This document shows, in pieces, positions 1 to 8,227 of a stretch of 52,663 nt of DNA. The position numbers and the translations under genes are program-made. The DNA is from JBCCXL01 sp039191605 (GTDB taxonomy: Bacteria; Acidobacteriota; Thermoanaerobaculia; Multivoradales; JAHZIX01): the NCBI GenBank assembly GCA_039191605.1, contig JBCCXL010000027.1, positions 1 through 52,663 of the forward strand. The letters are read 5' to 3'. The stretch's first letter is position 1, and each line of letters starts with the position of its first letter. The notes beneath the pieces are model-generated. The model was given only the letters and a program-made list of their open reading frames with translations. It was not told the DNA's origin and searched no databases.

Positions 1-340
1 CCGCGCAGTAGTTCCGCACCCAGCGCTTCTGCGCTGACTGAGCCGTGCTGATCGCGAGGTGCCAGGGACCTTCCCGGAGAGGCTGAGCGCAGGGTGTCAG
101 CGCAGGGTCCCTGGCACCCCGTGCCGGCACCGGTGGTAAGAGTCCTGGGGAAGGTCCCTGGCACCCTGCGCTGACACCCTGCGCTCAGCCTCTCCGGGAA
201 GGTCCCTGGCACCCTGCGATCAGCCTCTCCGGGAAGGTCCCTGGCACCCTGCGCTCAGCCTCTCCGGGAAGGTCCCTGGCACCTCGCGATCAGCACGGCT
301 CAGTCAGCGCAGAAGCGCTGGGTGCGGAACTACTGCGCGG
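1..340. repeat. 96-bp perfect inverted repeat enclosing 35-bp tandem repeats
   Basis: Bases 1-96 are the exact reverse complement of 245-340, so the strand can fold into a very long hairpin. Between the arms a 35-bp unit containing AAGGTCCCTGGCACC is repeated in tandem, starting at 191, 226 and 261, with a partial copy near 150 and a shortened core at 104-118. The left arm carries the same core reversed at 58-72. The outer arms also hold a small hairpin (CAGCGC, AGAA, GCGCTG at 306-321). The right arm ends 10 bases from the stop codon of the gene on the minus strand, so it may also act as its terminator. Because the left arm starts exactly at base 1, the true element may extend further, or the fold-back may be an assembly artefact. 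Confidence 0.9.
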
Positions 341-350
341 GGGCCAAAGA

Positions 351-1097
351 TCACCAGCTGGCGCCCTGCGTCGGGATCTCTCCCTGGGCCCGGCGCTGCC
401 GTAGGGCGACGAAGATGAGCCACGCCCCGGCAGCTAAGAAGAGCACGAACCAATAGTCCCCCAGGTAGCTCCAGCGCCAGATGCCCAGCCGTTCCAGCCA
501 CCCCAAGGAACCGAAGACCACGCTGCCGACGCCCATTGTGAGCAGCGCCGAAGACCAGTTCGGGAGCCCTTTGGAGAGCGCCTGGATCGAGGCTGGATCT
601 CCCACCACCCCAAGGTCGGCCACATACCCCATATTGACTAGATGGGTCTGCCGATGAGCGTCCAGGAGATTGAACAACCAGATGAAGGAAAGCAGTAGCG
701 CAAAGGCCGGCAGCTCGAAGGCCGCGATCGTTCCGAAGCACAGCAAAGCGAGGAAGAAGAAGACGATTCCCCGGCGATAGAGCCCCGCGTACACATGACC
801 CAGACCAGGGTAGAGACCGAGAAAGACGGCTAGCGCGGGAGATTTTCGCAGCAGGGGAGGCTGCAACCCGGAAGCCGAGCTCGGGGAAGCCAGCGGCGCC
901 CCGGAGATCGGCGGCGGAGGCACCCTGACCTCCTGCGGTGAAGTGGCGGGTGGGCTCTCTAAGGGTGCACTGTCCACGACTGGGCTTTCCACGACTGGGC
1001 TTTCCACGGCTGGCCTGTCCACGGCTGGGCCCTCCACGGCCTCTGGAGCCGGAGCGTTTTCGGATGTTTCAATCGGTGCAGGTTCCTGAGCGGTCAT
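351..1097 (-). CDS. Multi-pass membrane protein with acidic Pro-rich N-terminus (TM2-like)
   Basis: A 248-residue protein of unknown function. I start it at the ATG at 1097 (MTAQEP...), because the frame upstream looks non-coding and contains no better start. Residues 1-80 are low complexity, rich in Pro, Glu and Val, with imperfect repeats of the type AVESPVVESPVVDSAP. The rest is hydrophobic, with four or five membrane segments. The first carries a Pro-Gly-x-Gly-His-x-Tyr-x-Gly pattern followed by Arg-Gly, reminiscent of TM2-domain proteins. It lies 142 bp downstream of the anti-sigma gene on the same strand and may belong to that transcript. No catalytic motif is visible. Confidence 0.7.
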   Translation of the reverse strand: MTAQEPAPIETSENAPAPEAVEGPAVDRPAVESPVVESPVVDSAPLESPPATSPQEVRVPPPPISGAPLASPSSASGLQPPLLRKSPALAVFLGLYPGLGHVYAGLYRRGIVFFFLALLCFGTIAAFELPAFALLLSFIWLFNLLDAHRQTHLVNMGYVADLGVVGDPASIQALSKGLPNWSSALLTMGVGSVVFGSLGWLERLGIWRWSYLGDYWFVLFLAAGAWLIFVALRQRRAQGEIPTQGASW

Positions 1098-1239
1098 GAT
1101 CTTTCGCCTTTGATGGATCAGGGCAGCGCTGCGATGCAGCGCCCCGGAGAGTAGGGTAGGTCGAGGGAGGAAACGAGGATCGAGAAGAATCGGTGCCCAG
1201 GTCGGTAAAGGCTGACCATGACCGGAGCTAACAGGCGGC

Positions 1240-2040
1240 TCAGCGGTTCTGGACGGGCTCAGCAGGGCTTGGCTCGGCAGAGTCCGCAATCCCGCCGTCG
1301 CCCCCCTCTGATGGATTCTCCGAAGATTCGGATTCGCCAGGGGCAGCCTCCTGCGGAGGGCGAAAAGCCAGCCCCGCGAGAGTCTCCACGGAATCCAGAC
1401 TCGCCAGCAGGCGCTGAGAGGAGAGGGTTACCTTTTGCCCCAAATCACTGGCAGCCTCCCCCTGAGCCTTCAGCACCCAAGGGCTCAGCACCGAGAGCAG
1501 CAGCAGGCTTGCAGCGACGGCGAGGCGAGGCTCTCGCACCCAAGCGGGTACCAAGACTCGGGATCTGGCGACGAGCTGAAGTCGCCTCAGGGTCCTCGCC
1601 GGCAGCGCCAGTCGCCGTTTCGGCTGTCTCAGGCTTCGGCCGACCACCGCGGTGACCCGCCGGCAGCTAGGGCATTCCGCCAGGTGCTCTCGAAGGGCTG
1701 CATCCAGAGGGCCAGCGTCGACCCCAAATCGATTCGCCAGCTCGAGGGGTTCACCGGAAGAGGTCCGCTCCGGCTCCAAAGAGCGCTGAAGCTCATCGTC
1801 GAAACCCGAAGCCAGATCTTCGAGGGCCGAGGAAGAGGCCTCGCTCAGGCTTTCACTGAGAGCCCAGCGATCCAGCGCCTGGCCACAGCTCAATCGTTCC
1901 CGAGGCATCGCCCGCAGCCGCTGCTGTAGGGTCTTCGGCACCTCGCGGGGCTCAGGCTTCGCTACCGAGGAAGCCACAGTCCGCCATTCGGAGGAGCTCA
2001 GCAAGGGAAGGCGCCGGAGCCAATCGTTGAAAAAGCTCAT
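1240..2040 (-). CDS. Anti-sigma factor with zinc-finger-like motif and one membrane helix
   Basis: A 266-residue protein whose start codon overlaps the stop of the upstream ECF sigma gene (ATGA, 2037-2040), the usual arrangement for a sigma factor and its regulator. Cys52 and the His119-x3-Cys123-x2-Cys126 group (HLAECPSC) resemble the zinc-binding anti-sigma fold (zf-HC2), though the distance between Cys52 and His119 is longer than usual. A membrane helix spans about residues 173-190. The C-terminal part, acidic and Ser/Pro-rich, would then lie outside the membrane. I infer that it holds the sigma factor inactive at the membrane; the inducing signal is not visible. Confidence 0.75.
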   Translation of the reverse strand: MSFFNDWLRRLPLLSSSEWRTVASSVAKPEPREVPKTLQQRLRAMPRERLSCGQALDRWALSESLSEASSSALEDLASGFDDELQRSLEPERTSSGEPLELANRFGVDAGPLDAALREHLAECPSCRRVTAVVGRSLRQPKRRLALPARTLRRLQLVARSRVLVPAWVREPRLAVAASLLLLSVLSPWVLKAQGEAASDLGQKVTLSSQRLLASLDSVETLAGLAFRPPQEAAPGESESSENPSEGGDGGIADSAEPSPAEPVQNR

Positions 2041-2654
2041 CCCTGGGCCCCCGCGAGCTCCGCCGCGCTTCCCGGCTGAGGCTCTAGCAGCTGCGCTACC
2101 CGGCGCGCCAGGCGCTGCCTGCCCCGCACCAGGCGTGACTTGAGGGTTCCCAGGGGAACCTCCATGAACGCGGCACAGTCCTCGTAGGAAAGACCCTGGA
2201 GATCTCTCAGCGTCACCGCCACCGCCAGCTCCTCTGGCAGATCCTGAAGGGCCCTCTCGACCAAGCGCATGCGCAGCCGTCGCTGGGTCTGACTCTCGGG
2301 GTCCTCGGCGGCGCTCAGGGAGCGCAGATCCTCGGACGAAATATGCTGCGCTTCGCGCTCCAGGCGGTGGCGCCGATAGTGCTCGATGAACAGATTGCGA
2401 GACAAACGCAGCACCCAGCCGTCCAGGGGAACGTCCCCACGGTAGAGGTGAAGCTTGCGGTAGAGCTTCAGAAAAACGTCCTGAGTCAGCTCTTCCGCCA
2501 CCGCCTCCCCGCGCCCGAATTGCCAGGCGAGATTGTAGACCCGAGAGCTGAAGCGCTCTACGAGCTGGTCCCAGGCCAGAGCATCACCGCTGCTAGCGCG
2601 CTGCGCCAAGTGATGATCGGCTGAATAGCGAAGAGGATCTAATGTGCTCATCAA
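2037..2654 (-). CDS. ECF RNA polymerase sigma factor (sigma-70 family)
   Basis: A 205-residue extracytoplasmic-function sigma factor with the two expected domains. Region 2 covers about residues 25-95, with EELTQDVFLKLYRKL and DGWVLRLSRNLFIEHYRR. Region 4 covers about residues 130-185, with LPEELAVAVTLRDLQGLSYE and the helix-turn-helix end GTLKSRLVRGRQRL. Length and domain order are normal for the family. It is the first gene of a unit with the anti-sigma gene, which it overlaps by 4 bp. The neighbouring PqqD/lasso-B2 genes are divergent, with about 210 bp between. Two adjacent ATG codons (2654 and 2651) are equally possible starts. Confidence 0.93.
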   Translation of the reverse strand: MMSTLDPLRYSADHHLAQRASSGDALAWDQLVERFSSRVYNLAWQFGRGEAVAEELTQDVFLKLYRKLHLYRGDVPLDGWVLRLSRNLFIEHYRRHRLEREAQHISSEDLRSLSAAEDPESQTQRRLRMRLVERALQDLPEELAVAVTLRDLQGLSYEDCAAFMEVPLGTLKSRLVRGRQRLARRVAQLLEPQPGSAAELAGAQG

Positions 2655-2862
2655 CCGGGCAGACGAGGAGGCGTAGGAAAAGGTTCCCGCAGAGTCGAGA
2701 AATCTTTCTCCAGCCCCCGGCTCGCCTATCTTCTCCTAATCATCAGGGGCCCCCACCTCCCGCTCCAAGACGTCAGATCCAGCAACCAGCTCCGGCTGCA
2801 AGATCTAGTCGCCAGGTGCGGTCAAGAGACCGCGACCTTGTCCTCGCTCCTGACTCCGAGAT

Positions 2863-3240
2863 ATGTTGCCGCCGATGACCATCCACTATGTAGAGGTCTC
2901 GCCCCGAGTGCTGTTTCGAGAGATCGAGGGCGAAGCGGTGCTCCTCGACCTCGACCAACAAAGCTACTTCGGCCTCGACGAAATCGGCACCAGGATCTGG
3001 CAGCTGCTCATCGACGCCGAGATTCAGGGCAGAGTCGAGAGGGTAATTCGCTCCCTCGGCACCGAATACGAGACCAGCGAGGAGCAGCTGGCAGTGGACG
3101 TTCAATCCTTCCTTCAAGAGCTCCTAGAAGCGCAGCTGATTTCTACCCGGGAAGCCCCCCCAAAGATCGAGGCCGCGGACAACGAAAGTCCAGAGGAAGA
3201 AGCCACAGAGGACGAAGCCGCAGCGGCCACCGGGTCGTGA
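2863..3240 (+). CDS. PqqD family peptide-binding protein (lasso B1-like)
   Basis: A 125-residue protein with a PqqD-type fold in residues 1-95: REIEGEAVLLDLDQQSYFGL, then GTRIWQLL, then a helical part ending FLQELLEAQLI. PqqD-like proteins (RiPP recognition elements) bind the leader of a precursor peptide and present it to modifying enzymes. The last 30 residues are an acidic Glu/Ala tail. Its stop overlaps the GTG start of the lasso B2-type gene by 4 bp, so the two are probably translated together, as B1 and B2 are in lasso peptide clusters. No lasso cyclase, transporter or convincing precursor peptide is next to it. ATG at 2875 is an alternative start. Confidence 0.85.
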   Translation: MLPPMTIHYVEVSPRVLFREIEGEAVLLDLDQQSYFGLDEIGTRIWQLLIDAEIQGRVERVIRSLGTEYETSEEQLAVDVQSFLQELLEAQLISTREAPPKIEAADNESPEEEATEDEAAAATGS

Positions 3241-3836
3241 ACCCACCGCCGCGCCCCCAAGGGCGCCGCCCTGAGGCACCGAAGCGTTCCGCGAATCACT
3301 CGTCGCCCCTACTGCGACGGGTTCGAAACGCTGGCTTAGGACAGATCGGACGCGCGCTCCTCGTCCTGCCCGCGCTGCTGGGAATCCCCCTCGCCCTCCG
3401 CCTCCAGGGATATGGCCGCACCCAGAGCCTGCTGGCGACTACCAGCCCCAGGGCCGCAAGTGCTGGCCCTTCCGCCACCCTCACCGCAGCCGGCCGCCAG
3501 CGAGCAGAGGCCTGGGCCCTGGCGATCGCGCAAGTCGCTCGCAATCTGCCTCACCGCCCCACCTGCCTGCCTCGATCCCTAACCCTGTGGTGGGTTCTGC
3601 GCTATCTGCACCTCGCCCCGGCGCTGCGCATCGGGGTACGTCCACCTCGGTCCAACGGCAAACCCGCAATTGGCGACCACCAGGCCTCTGAAGCCAGCAC
3701 GCGGCTGCCTTCGGCTTTCATCGCTCACGCCTGGATCGAGGTCGACGGCCAGCCCATTGGAGAAAGCAGCGACGTCGCCCAGCGCTACGCTCCCTTCGAG
3801 GGCTCGATCTCGGATCTCTTCGACGCCCATCCATAG
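3237..3836 (+). CDS. Lasso peptide biosynthesis B2-type protease (transglutaminase-like)
   Basis: A 199-residue protein starting at GTG 3237, which overlaps the stop of the PqqD-like gene. The fold is recognised from the segment around Cys110 (TCLPRSLTLWWVLRYL) and the segment around His164 (FIAHAWIEVDGQPIGE), followed by Asp170 and Asp179. Cys, His and Asp form the catalytic triad in B2 leader peptidases such as McjB. In lasso pathways this enzyme removes the leader from the precursor bound by B1. A hydrophobic stretch lies at about residues 38-58. With no cyclase gene nearby, the real substrate is unknown. Other Cys-protease-like roles are possible. Confidence 0.85.
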   Translation: MNPPPRPQGRRPEAPKRSANHSSPLLRRVRNAGLGQIGRALLVLPALLGIPLALRLQGYGRTQSLLATTSPRAASAGPSATLTAAGRQRAEAWALAIAQVARNLPHRPTCLPRSLTLWWVLRYLHLAPALRIGVRPPRSNGKPAIGDHQASEASTRLPSAFIAHAWIEVDGQPIGESSDVAQRYAPFEGSISDLFDAHP

Positions 3837-3956
3837 GCTCGAGGCGCCAGATTCGAGAAGCCAAAGTCTCGAGACCAGGCCCAAGAAGCCACACTCGAGA
3901 GGCTAGAGAGCGTGGGGGCCGCCTAGGGAAATCCAACAAGCTCCGCCGACCAGCCC

Positions 3957-4874
3957 TCAGCGACCGCGACGACGCAGCATCACCCAGGCGGCGAGGGCCA
4001 AGAGACCGAAGAGGGCCAGCAGCCCCAGCGGCGAGGCCGTCGGCACTTCGAGCACCACTGGCGCCAGGCAGGTTCCGGCGGGTAGGGAATCCGGATTGCG
4101 GAAACAAACGCCCGTATCGTTGGGCACCGACTGCCCCACGTTGCAGGCGTAGGTCAAGGCGTCCGTAGCGCTTTCATTCTGAATTCCCGTGGTCGAGCCA
4201 GAACCGACCTCCGGGTTCCCGGTGCCGACCTGGGCCACGATGTCTCCAGACTTGTGGTAGAGAATCGCCTGCTGGTTCCACTCCGTATCGTCTCCGAAGT
4301 GGGTGACCCCCTGCCATTGGATCACCGTGCAGGACTCCGGAATGAGACAGCGATCGCTGGCCCGGGGGCAGGTGTCGAAGTACTGGACCAAAATATCGCT
4401 GGTCACCAGATCATCGTGGAGCGGGTAGATCCGCGCGCCGCCGCCGGTGCTCGGCACTGCCGGCAGAGGGCAATCGTTGCTGAGATCTCCGCCAGGATCG
4501 GTGATATCGGTAGAGATGTAGCCGTTGGTCGAGACGAGCGCTTCGATCACCGTGACGGCATAGAAGGTGAAGGATTCGGCATAGGTGGTGACGTAGGCCT
4601 CATCGTCCCCGCCGCCGAGGCTCGTCCCCGTGGAGCTAATGTCCACGAAGGCGAAGGGACAGGAGGGCTCATCCGAATCTTCGAAGGTATAGCCGTAATC
4701 ATCGGGCCCCCCGGTGGCTTCACTATCGGTGCCGCCGAACACTCCCACCGCCGGGGCCGGATCCTTCAGCTCCGAAGACTGGGCTTCCACCACCGCCGCC
4801 CCGGACAGCACCAAGAAAGCCAGAGCTACAACCCAAACACGATGAGCTTGCGCCGCTCGATTGATCCACATCAT
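3957..4874 (-). CDS. Secreted protein with VPTAS-type C-terminal anchor, paralog 1
   Basis: I start this 305-residue protein at ATG 4874: GGAGG abuts the ATG at 4880 but lies 6 bases before 4874. An N-terminal signal peptide ends near VVEAQ. The core carries blocks shared with the gene at 5132-6019: GTDSEATGGPD, YGYTFEDS, STGGGARIYPLHDDL, CPRASDRC, and GSGSTTGIQN. Several paired Cys suggest an exported, disulfide-containing protein. The C-terminus is VPTAS, then a hydrophobic helix (LLALFGLLALAAWVML) and RRRGR, the architecture of IPTL/PEP-CTERM sorting tails. I infer export and membrane or surface sorting. The core function is unknown. Confidence 0.85.
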   Translation of the reverse strand: MMWINRAAQAHRVWVVALAFLVLSGAAVVEAQSSELKDPAPAVGVFGGTDSEATGGPDDYGYTFEDSDEPSCPFAFVDISSTGTSLGGGDDEAYVTTYAESFTFYAVTVIEALVSTNGYISTDITDPGGDLSNDCPLPAVPSTGGGARIYPLHDDLVTSDILVQYFDTCPRASDRCLIPESCTVIQWQGVTHFGDDTEWNQQAILYHKSGDIVAQVGTGNPEVGSGSTTGIQNESATDALTYACNVGQSVPNDTGVCFRNPDSLPAGTCLAPVVLEVPTASPLGLLALFGLLALAAWVMLRRRGR

Positions 4875-5043
4875 CGCCATCCTCCGTTGTTTTCCTGATG
4901 CATTGTTGATCGGAAGACTACCGCACCAGCGCCGCCTATCGAGCTTTGTTCATCCACCTTCACCGTGACGTCGAGGCTTTGACCGAAGCCAGCGATGGCT
5001 TTCGCGCTGAGAGCCGAAAAGGAAAGAAGAAAACCAAAAAGGA

Positions 5044-5080
5044 AACGGCGCGACGTCTCTCTCAGGAGCGTCGCGCCGTT
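5044..5080 (-). terminator. Rho-independent terminator
   Basis: A perfect 12-bp stem (AACGGCGCGACG at 5044-5055 pairing with 5069-5080) with a 13-base loop. Read on the minus strand it is followed by GTTTCCTTTTTGG, so it should end transcription of the secreted-protein gene at 5132-6019. Confidence 0.85.
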
Positions 5081-5131
5081 CTTGACTCGATCCGGTGACT
5101 AAAGCACCCGCGAGTCGCGGTGATCTCAGGT

Positions 5132-6019
5132 TCAGGCAGCGCGGCGGCGCAGCATCACCAGGGCCGCAAGGGCCAGCAGACCGAAGAGGGCCATCAGGCC
5201 GTAGGTGGAGGCCGTCGGCACCTCGAGGACGTTCGGGGCCAGGCAGGTGCCCACCGGCAGGGCATCGGGGCTGCGGAAGCAGACCGCGGAATCATCAGCC
5301 ACGGAAGCGGCGGTGTCACAGGCGTAGGTCAGGCCGATGGAAGCGCCATCGTTCTGGATGCCGGTGGTGGAGCCGGAGCCGGTCTCGGGGTTGCCAGCGC
5401 CAACCTGGGTGACGATGTCGCCGGAGGCGTGGTAGAGGATCGCCTGCATGTCCCAAAGATCGGTGGCACCGAAGTGGTTGACGTCGTCCCAGTAGAAGAT
5501 GGTGCAGGCCTCAGCCACCTGACAGCGGTCGCTGGCGCGGGGGCAAGAGGCGAAGTACTCCACCAGCAGATCGGCGGTGATGAGGTCATCGTGCAGCGGG
5601 TAGATACGAGCGCCACCACCGGTGCTCGGGGTCGACGGCAGCGGGCAGTCGTTGGAGAGATCCGGACCGGTGTCGGTGGGATCGGTGGCGAGGTAGCCGT
5701 TGGAGGTGAAGGCCAGATCGGTGTAGTCCACGCCGTAGAAGGTGAAGCTCTCGCTCAGGACCACCGGGAAACCGGCGTCATCGCCGCCACCAACGCTGGT
5801 GCCGGTGCCGGTGATGTCGATGAAGTTGAACGGGCAGGTCGGCTCGGCGGAATCCTCGAAGGTGTAGCCGAAGCCGTCCGGGCCACCGGTGGCTTCGCTG
5901 TCGGTGCCGACAGAGCCTCCGGCCGGCGAGTTGGGATCCTTGACCTCAGACAGCTGAGCACTGAGTCCGGCGGACAGCACGAGCATCAGCATGGCGGCAA
6001 AAATAGCGCCTCGTTTCAT
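5132..6019 (-). CDS. Secreted protein with VPTAS-type C-terminal anchor, paralog 2
   Basis: A 295-residue protein starting at ATG 6019 (MKRGAIF), preceded by GGGGGGAGAAG. The upstream frame MNAAQMNAAQ is produced by a 15-bp tandem duplication (6041-6070) and is not taken as coding. The signal peptide ends near LSAQ. The protein is clearly a paralog of the gene at 3957-4874, sharing the blocks GTDSEATGGPD, GYTFEDS, SNDCPLP, STGGGARIYPLHDDL, CPRASDRC and GSGSTTGIQN. It ends in VPTAS, a membrane helix (GLMALFGLLALAALVML) and RRRAA. The strong terminator at 5044-5080 and the 250-bp gap suggest separate transcription. Function unknown; probably a surface or extracellular structural or binding protein. 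Confidence 0.88.
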   Translation of the reverse strand: MKRGAIFAAMLMLVLSAGLSAQLSEVKDPNSPAGGSVGTDSEATGGPDGFGYTFEDSAEPTCPFNFIDITGTGTSVGGGDDAGFPVVLSESFTFYGVDYTDLAFTSNGYLATDPTDTGPDLSNDCPLPSTPSTGGGARIYPLHDDLITADLLVEYFASCPRASDRCQVAEACTIFYWDDVNHFGATDLWDMQAILYHASGDIVTQVGAGNPETGSGSTTGIQNDGASIGLTYACDTAASVADDSAVCFRSPDALPVGTCLAPNVLEVPTASTYGLMALFGLLALAALVMLRRRAA

Positions 6020-6241
6020 TTTGCTTCTCCCCCCAGTAATTTGGGCTGCATTCATTTGGGCTGCATTCATCGCAATGGTAGGCCAACACCGAAGACCGCC
6101 AGGTGCGTCAGCGGAGAAGCCTTCCGAGGAGGCTTGCTCCGATCTGGCGAAGGTGACAGACCTGAGTTTGAAACTTCGTATTCCGCGAAGATACCAAGTA
6201 CGGCGGGAAACTGTCTAGTGCTGACGAAAGATCTTGTTGCA

Positions 6242-7684
6242 CTACTGAATATTTCCGCCTTCCGAAGGTGCCGTCGGCAACGAGATCGAAAGCGTTCGAG
6301 GCCCCCGAACCAAGACCCAGGCGCAGAGCCAGATCGCCACGATGCCCAGCCCCAAGCACATCGCCCACCACAGCCCCTTCAGCCCCAGGCCCAGATCGAA
6401 GGCCCACCAGGCTCCCAGCGGCAACGCGAGCACGTAATAGGCGACGAAATTGGCCAAGGCCGGCGGCCGAGTCTTACCCATGCCCCGCAGCACGCCGCCT
6501 GCCACCACCTGCACCCCGTCGAAGATTTGGAAGGTAGCAGCGATGGGCAGGATCGCGGCGCAGAGGGCGAGCACTTCCATTTCGCTGGTGTAGAGCCCGG
6601 GCAGCACCCATCGTCCCGCCAGGAAGACCAGAGCGGAAACGATCATCACCCCGCCGCCGAGCACCAGCGCCACATGGGCGGAGCGCTGGGCGGCGTCGAG
6701 GCGACGAGCGCCCACCAAGTTTCCAACCCGGGTGACCGCAGCGATGGCCAGCCCCAGGGGCACCATGAAGGAGAGCGTCGCCAGGTTGATGACGATGGTG
6801 TGGGCCGCCAGCGGTACCGAGCCGAGGCGCCCAGCGAGCAGAGTGGACGCCGCGAAGGCCCACAGCTCGAAGAGCAGGTGGAGGGCCACCGGCCAGCCAA
6901 AGCCGAGGATCTCCCGCAATCCGGAGCCCTTCAAGGCTTGGCGGCTCCAGCCTTCCCATCCACCACGATGCAGCCGCCAGCGCCACACCATGAAGAGCAC
7001 CGCGGCGAGCATGAAGACCTGAGTCAGGGCGGTGGCAATTCCCGCACCGAGGGTTCCCAGGGCCGGCACCGGGCCGTAACCGAAGATCAGCACCGCATTG
7101 GCCAGCACGTTCACCACGTTGGCTAGCAGCGCGACGACGAGGGAGGGGCGCATGATCCCTCTGCCCTGAAGCCATTGCCGCACCGCGAGAAAAGCGAAAT
7201 AGAAGGGGAGGCCGGGCACCTGCACCCAAACGTAGCTTCCCGCCTCGAGGGAAAGGTGGGGATCCTGCCCCAGGCTCTTCAAGCCCCATCCGGTAATGCT
7301 CCAGGACAAAGCCACGGGAATCGAGCACAGAAGGGCGATCACCAAGCCTCGCTGTAGGGCCAGCGATCCACGACGGCGATCCTTCGCTCCCCAAGCCTGA
7401 CTGACCACCGGATCCATTCCCAAGATCAGCCCAGTCCCCACCATCACCGTCGCCATGATCCAGGTCCGCCCCAGGGACACCACGTCCAGCTCCTCGACCC
7501 CCAGCCGCCCCACCATCAGCAAATCCACCATCCACGGCGTCACCGAAAGGACCTGCGCCCCCATGACCGGCAGAGCCAGCCGCGTCAACACCTGGATCTC
7601 TCGCCGCAGAGGCGAAAGGGATCTACCGACCTTCTCCCCGCCGATTTGCTGGACTTCTGACAAAGGATCATCCTTCCTCACCAC
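6242..7684 (-). CDS. MATE family efflux transporter
   Basis: A 480-residue integral membrane protein with about twelve hydrophobic segments in two similar halves. It has family blocks such as LALPVMGAQVLSVTPWMVD, VDLLMVGRLG, VVSQAWGAKD near residue 100, and the second-half equivalents AAHTIVINLATLSF and GNLVGARRLDAAQ. MATE proteins export cationic drugs and metabolites using a sodium or proton gradient. Length is normal. The start is a GTG, with a second GTG directly after it. The PIN pseudogene lies 29 bp upstream on the same strand, so readthrough is possible, but no functional link is implied. The substrate cannot be told. Confidence 0.93.
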   Translation of the reverse strand: MVRKDDPLSEVQQIGGEKVGRSLSPLRREIQVLTRLALPVMGAQVLSVTPWMVDLLMVGRLGVEELDVVSLGRTWIMATVMVGTGLILGMDPVVSQAWGAKDRRRGSLALQRGLVIALLCSIPVALSWSITGWGLKSLGQDPHLSLEAGSYVWVQVPGLPFYFAFLAVRQWLQGRGIMRPSLVVALLANVVNVLANAVLIFGYGPVPALGTLGAGIATALTQVFMLAAVLFMVWRWRLHRGGWEGWSRQALKGSGLREILGFGWPVALHLLFELWAFAASTLLAGRLGSVPLAAHTIVINLATLSFMVPLGLAIAAVTRVGNLVGARRLDAAQRSAHVALVLGGGVMIVSALVFLAGRWVLPGLYTSEMEVLALCAAILPIAATFQIFDGVQVVAGGVLRGMGKTRPPALANFVAYYVLALPLGAWWAFDLGLGLKGLWWAMCLGLGIVAIWLCAWVLVRGPRTLSISLPTAPSEGGNIQ

Positions 7685-7713
7685 GCTAAGGGTGCGCGGC
7701 CGAAGGGGCGAGC

Positions 7714-8212
7714 CTATCTCAGATCTGAAAGACGTCGTTGGAGCTTGCGAAACAACTCGTCACCCAAGAAAAGACTGCGAGAGCAAACCTGTCGCCCAAC
7801 GGTCAACAGGTCCTCACGACTATGGGAACCCTCCCCCGCAAGAAGCACCAGGATCTCTAAGCCCCAAACGGGCTCTACCCCGTTCATAGAACAAGCTCGC
7901 CGCAGCGCCTTGTCATTCGTCATGCAGGGAACACCACGATCTCGCGCCAGCAGGAGGCATAACAGATCTTGAAAAGACAACCGACCCTTTTTCTCCAACG
8001 CTTCTGCAAGCTGTCGATCCGAGGGTTCCACGATAGTCAGTCGCAAAGACTTGGCGTGCTCTAGCGAGAGGTCCCGCACCTCCAAGAACACTGGCCCGGG
8101 CACCAGCAGAGGCCCCCAACTCCGCCGCGAAGGTATACAAGAAGCTTCTATCGACGGCCAGAAAATCGATCAGGACGCTAGCGTCCAGCACATAGCCCGG
8201 CAACGATCCCAA
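7714..8212 (-). pseudogene. PIN-domain toxin (VapC-like), frameshifted
   Basis: Two frames together make one PIN nuclease. The N-terminal part (TTG start 8212: GYVLDASVLIDFLAVD, first acidic residue) is open to about 8118. The C-terminal part continues in another frame (VPGPVFLEVRDLS, then LSFQDLLCLLLARDRG and MTNDKALRRAC, further acidic residues). Dropping one C from the run of five at 8113-8117 joins them as ELGPLLVPGPVFLEV, which reads as a natural PIN sequence. It is therefore a single-base frameshift in a homopolymer. PIN toxins are Mg-dependent RNases. It follows the XRE/ImmA gene by about 15 bp, the antitoxin-toxin order. The break may be real inactivation or a sequencing error. Confidence 0.8.
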
Positions 8213-8227
8213 GAGCCTGCGCCCGCC

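Noticed and set aside
2642..2878. 78-codon plus-strand frame before the PqqD-like gene as a lasso precursor
   Set aside because: It overlaps the sigma factor start and the PqqD start, is very Arg/Pro-rich and lacks a core with a ring Gly/Cys and acceptor Asp/Glu.
5120..7126. 668-codon plus-strand frame opposite the secreted protein and MATE genes
   Set aside because: It is the mirror of two well-supported minus-strand genes; its composition (Gly, Ala, His, Gln) is typical of a reverse frame.
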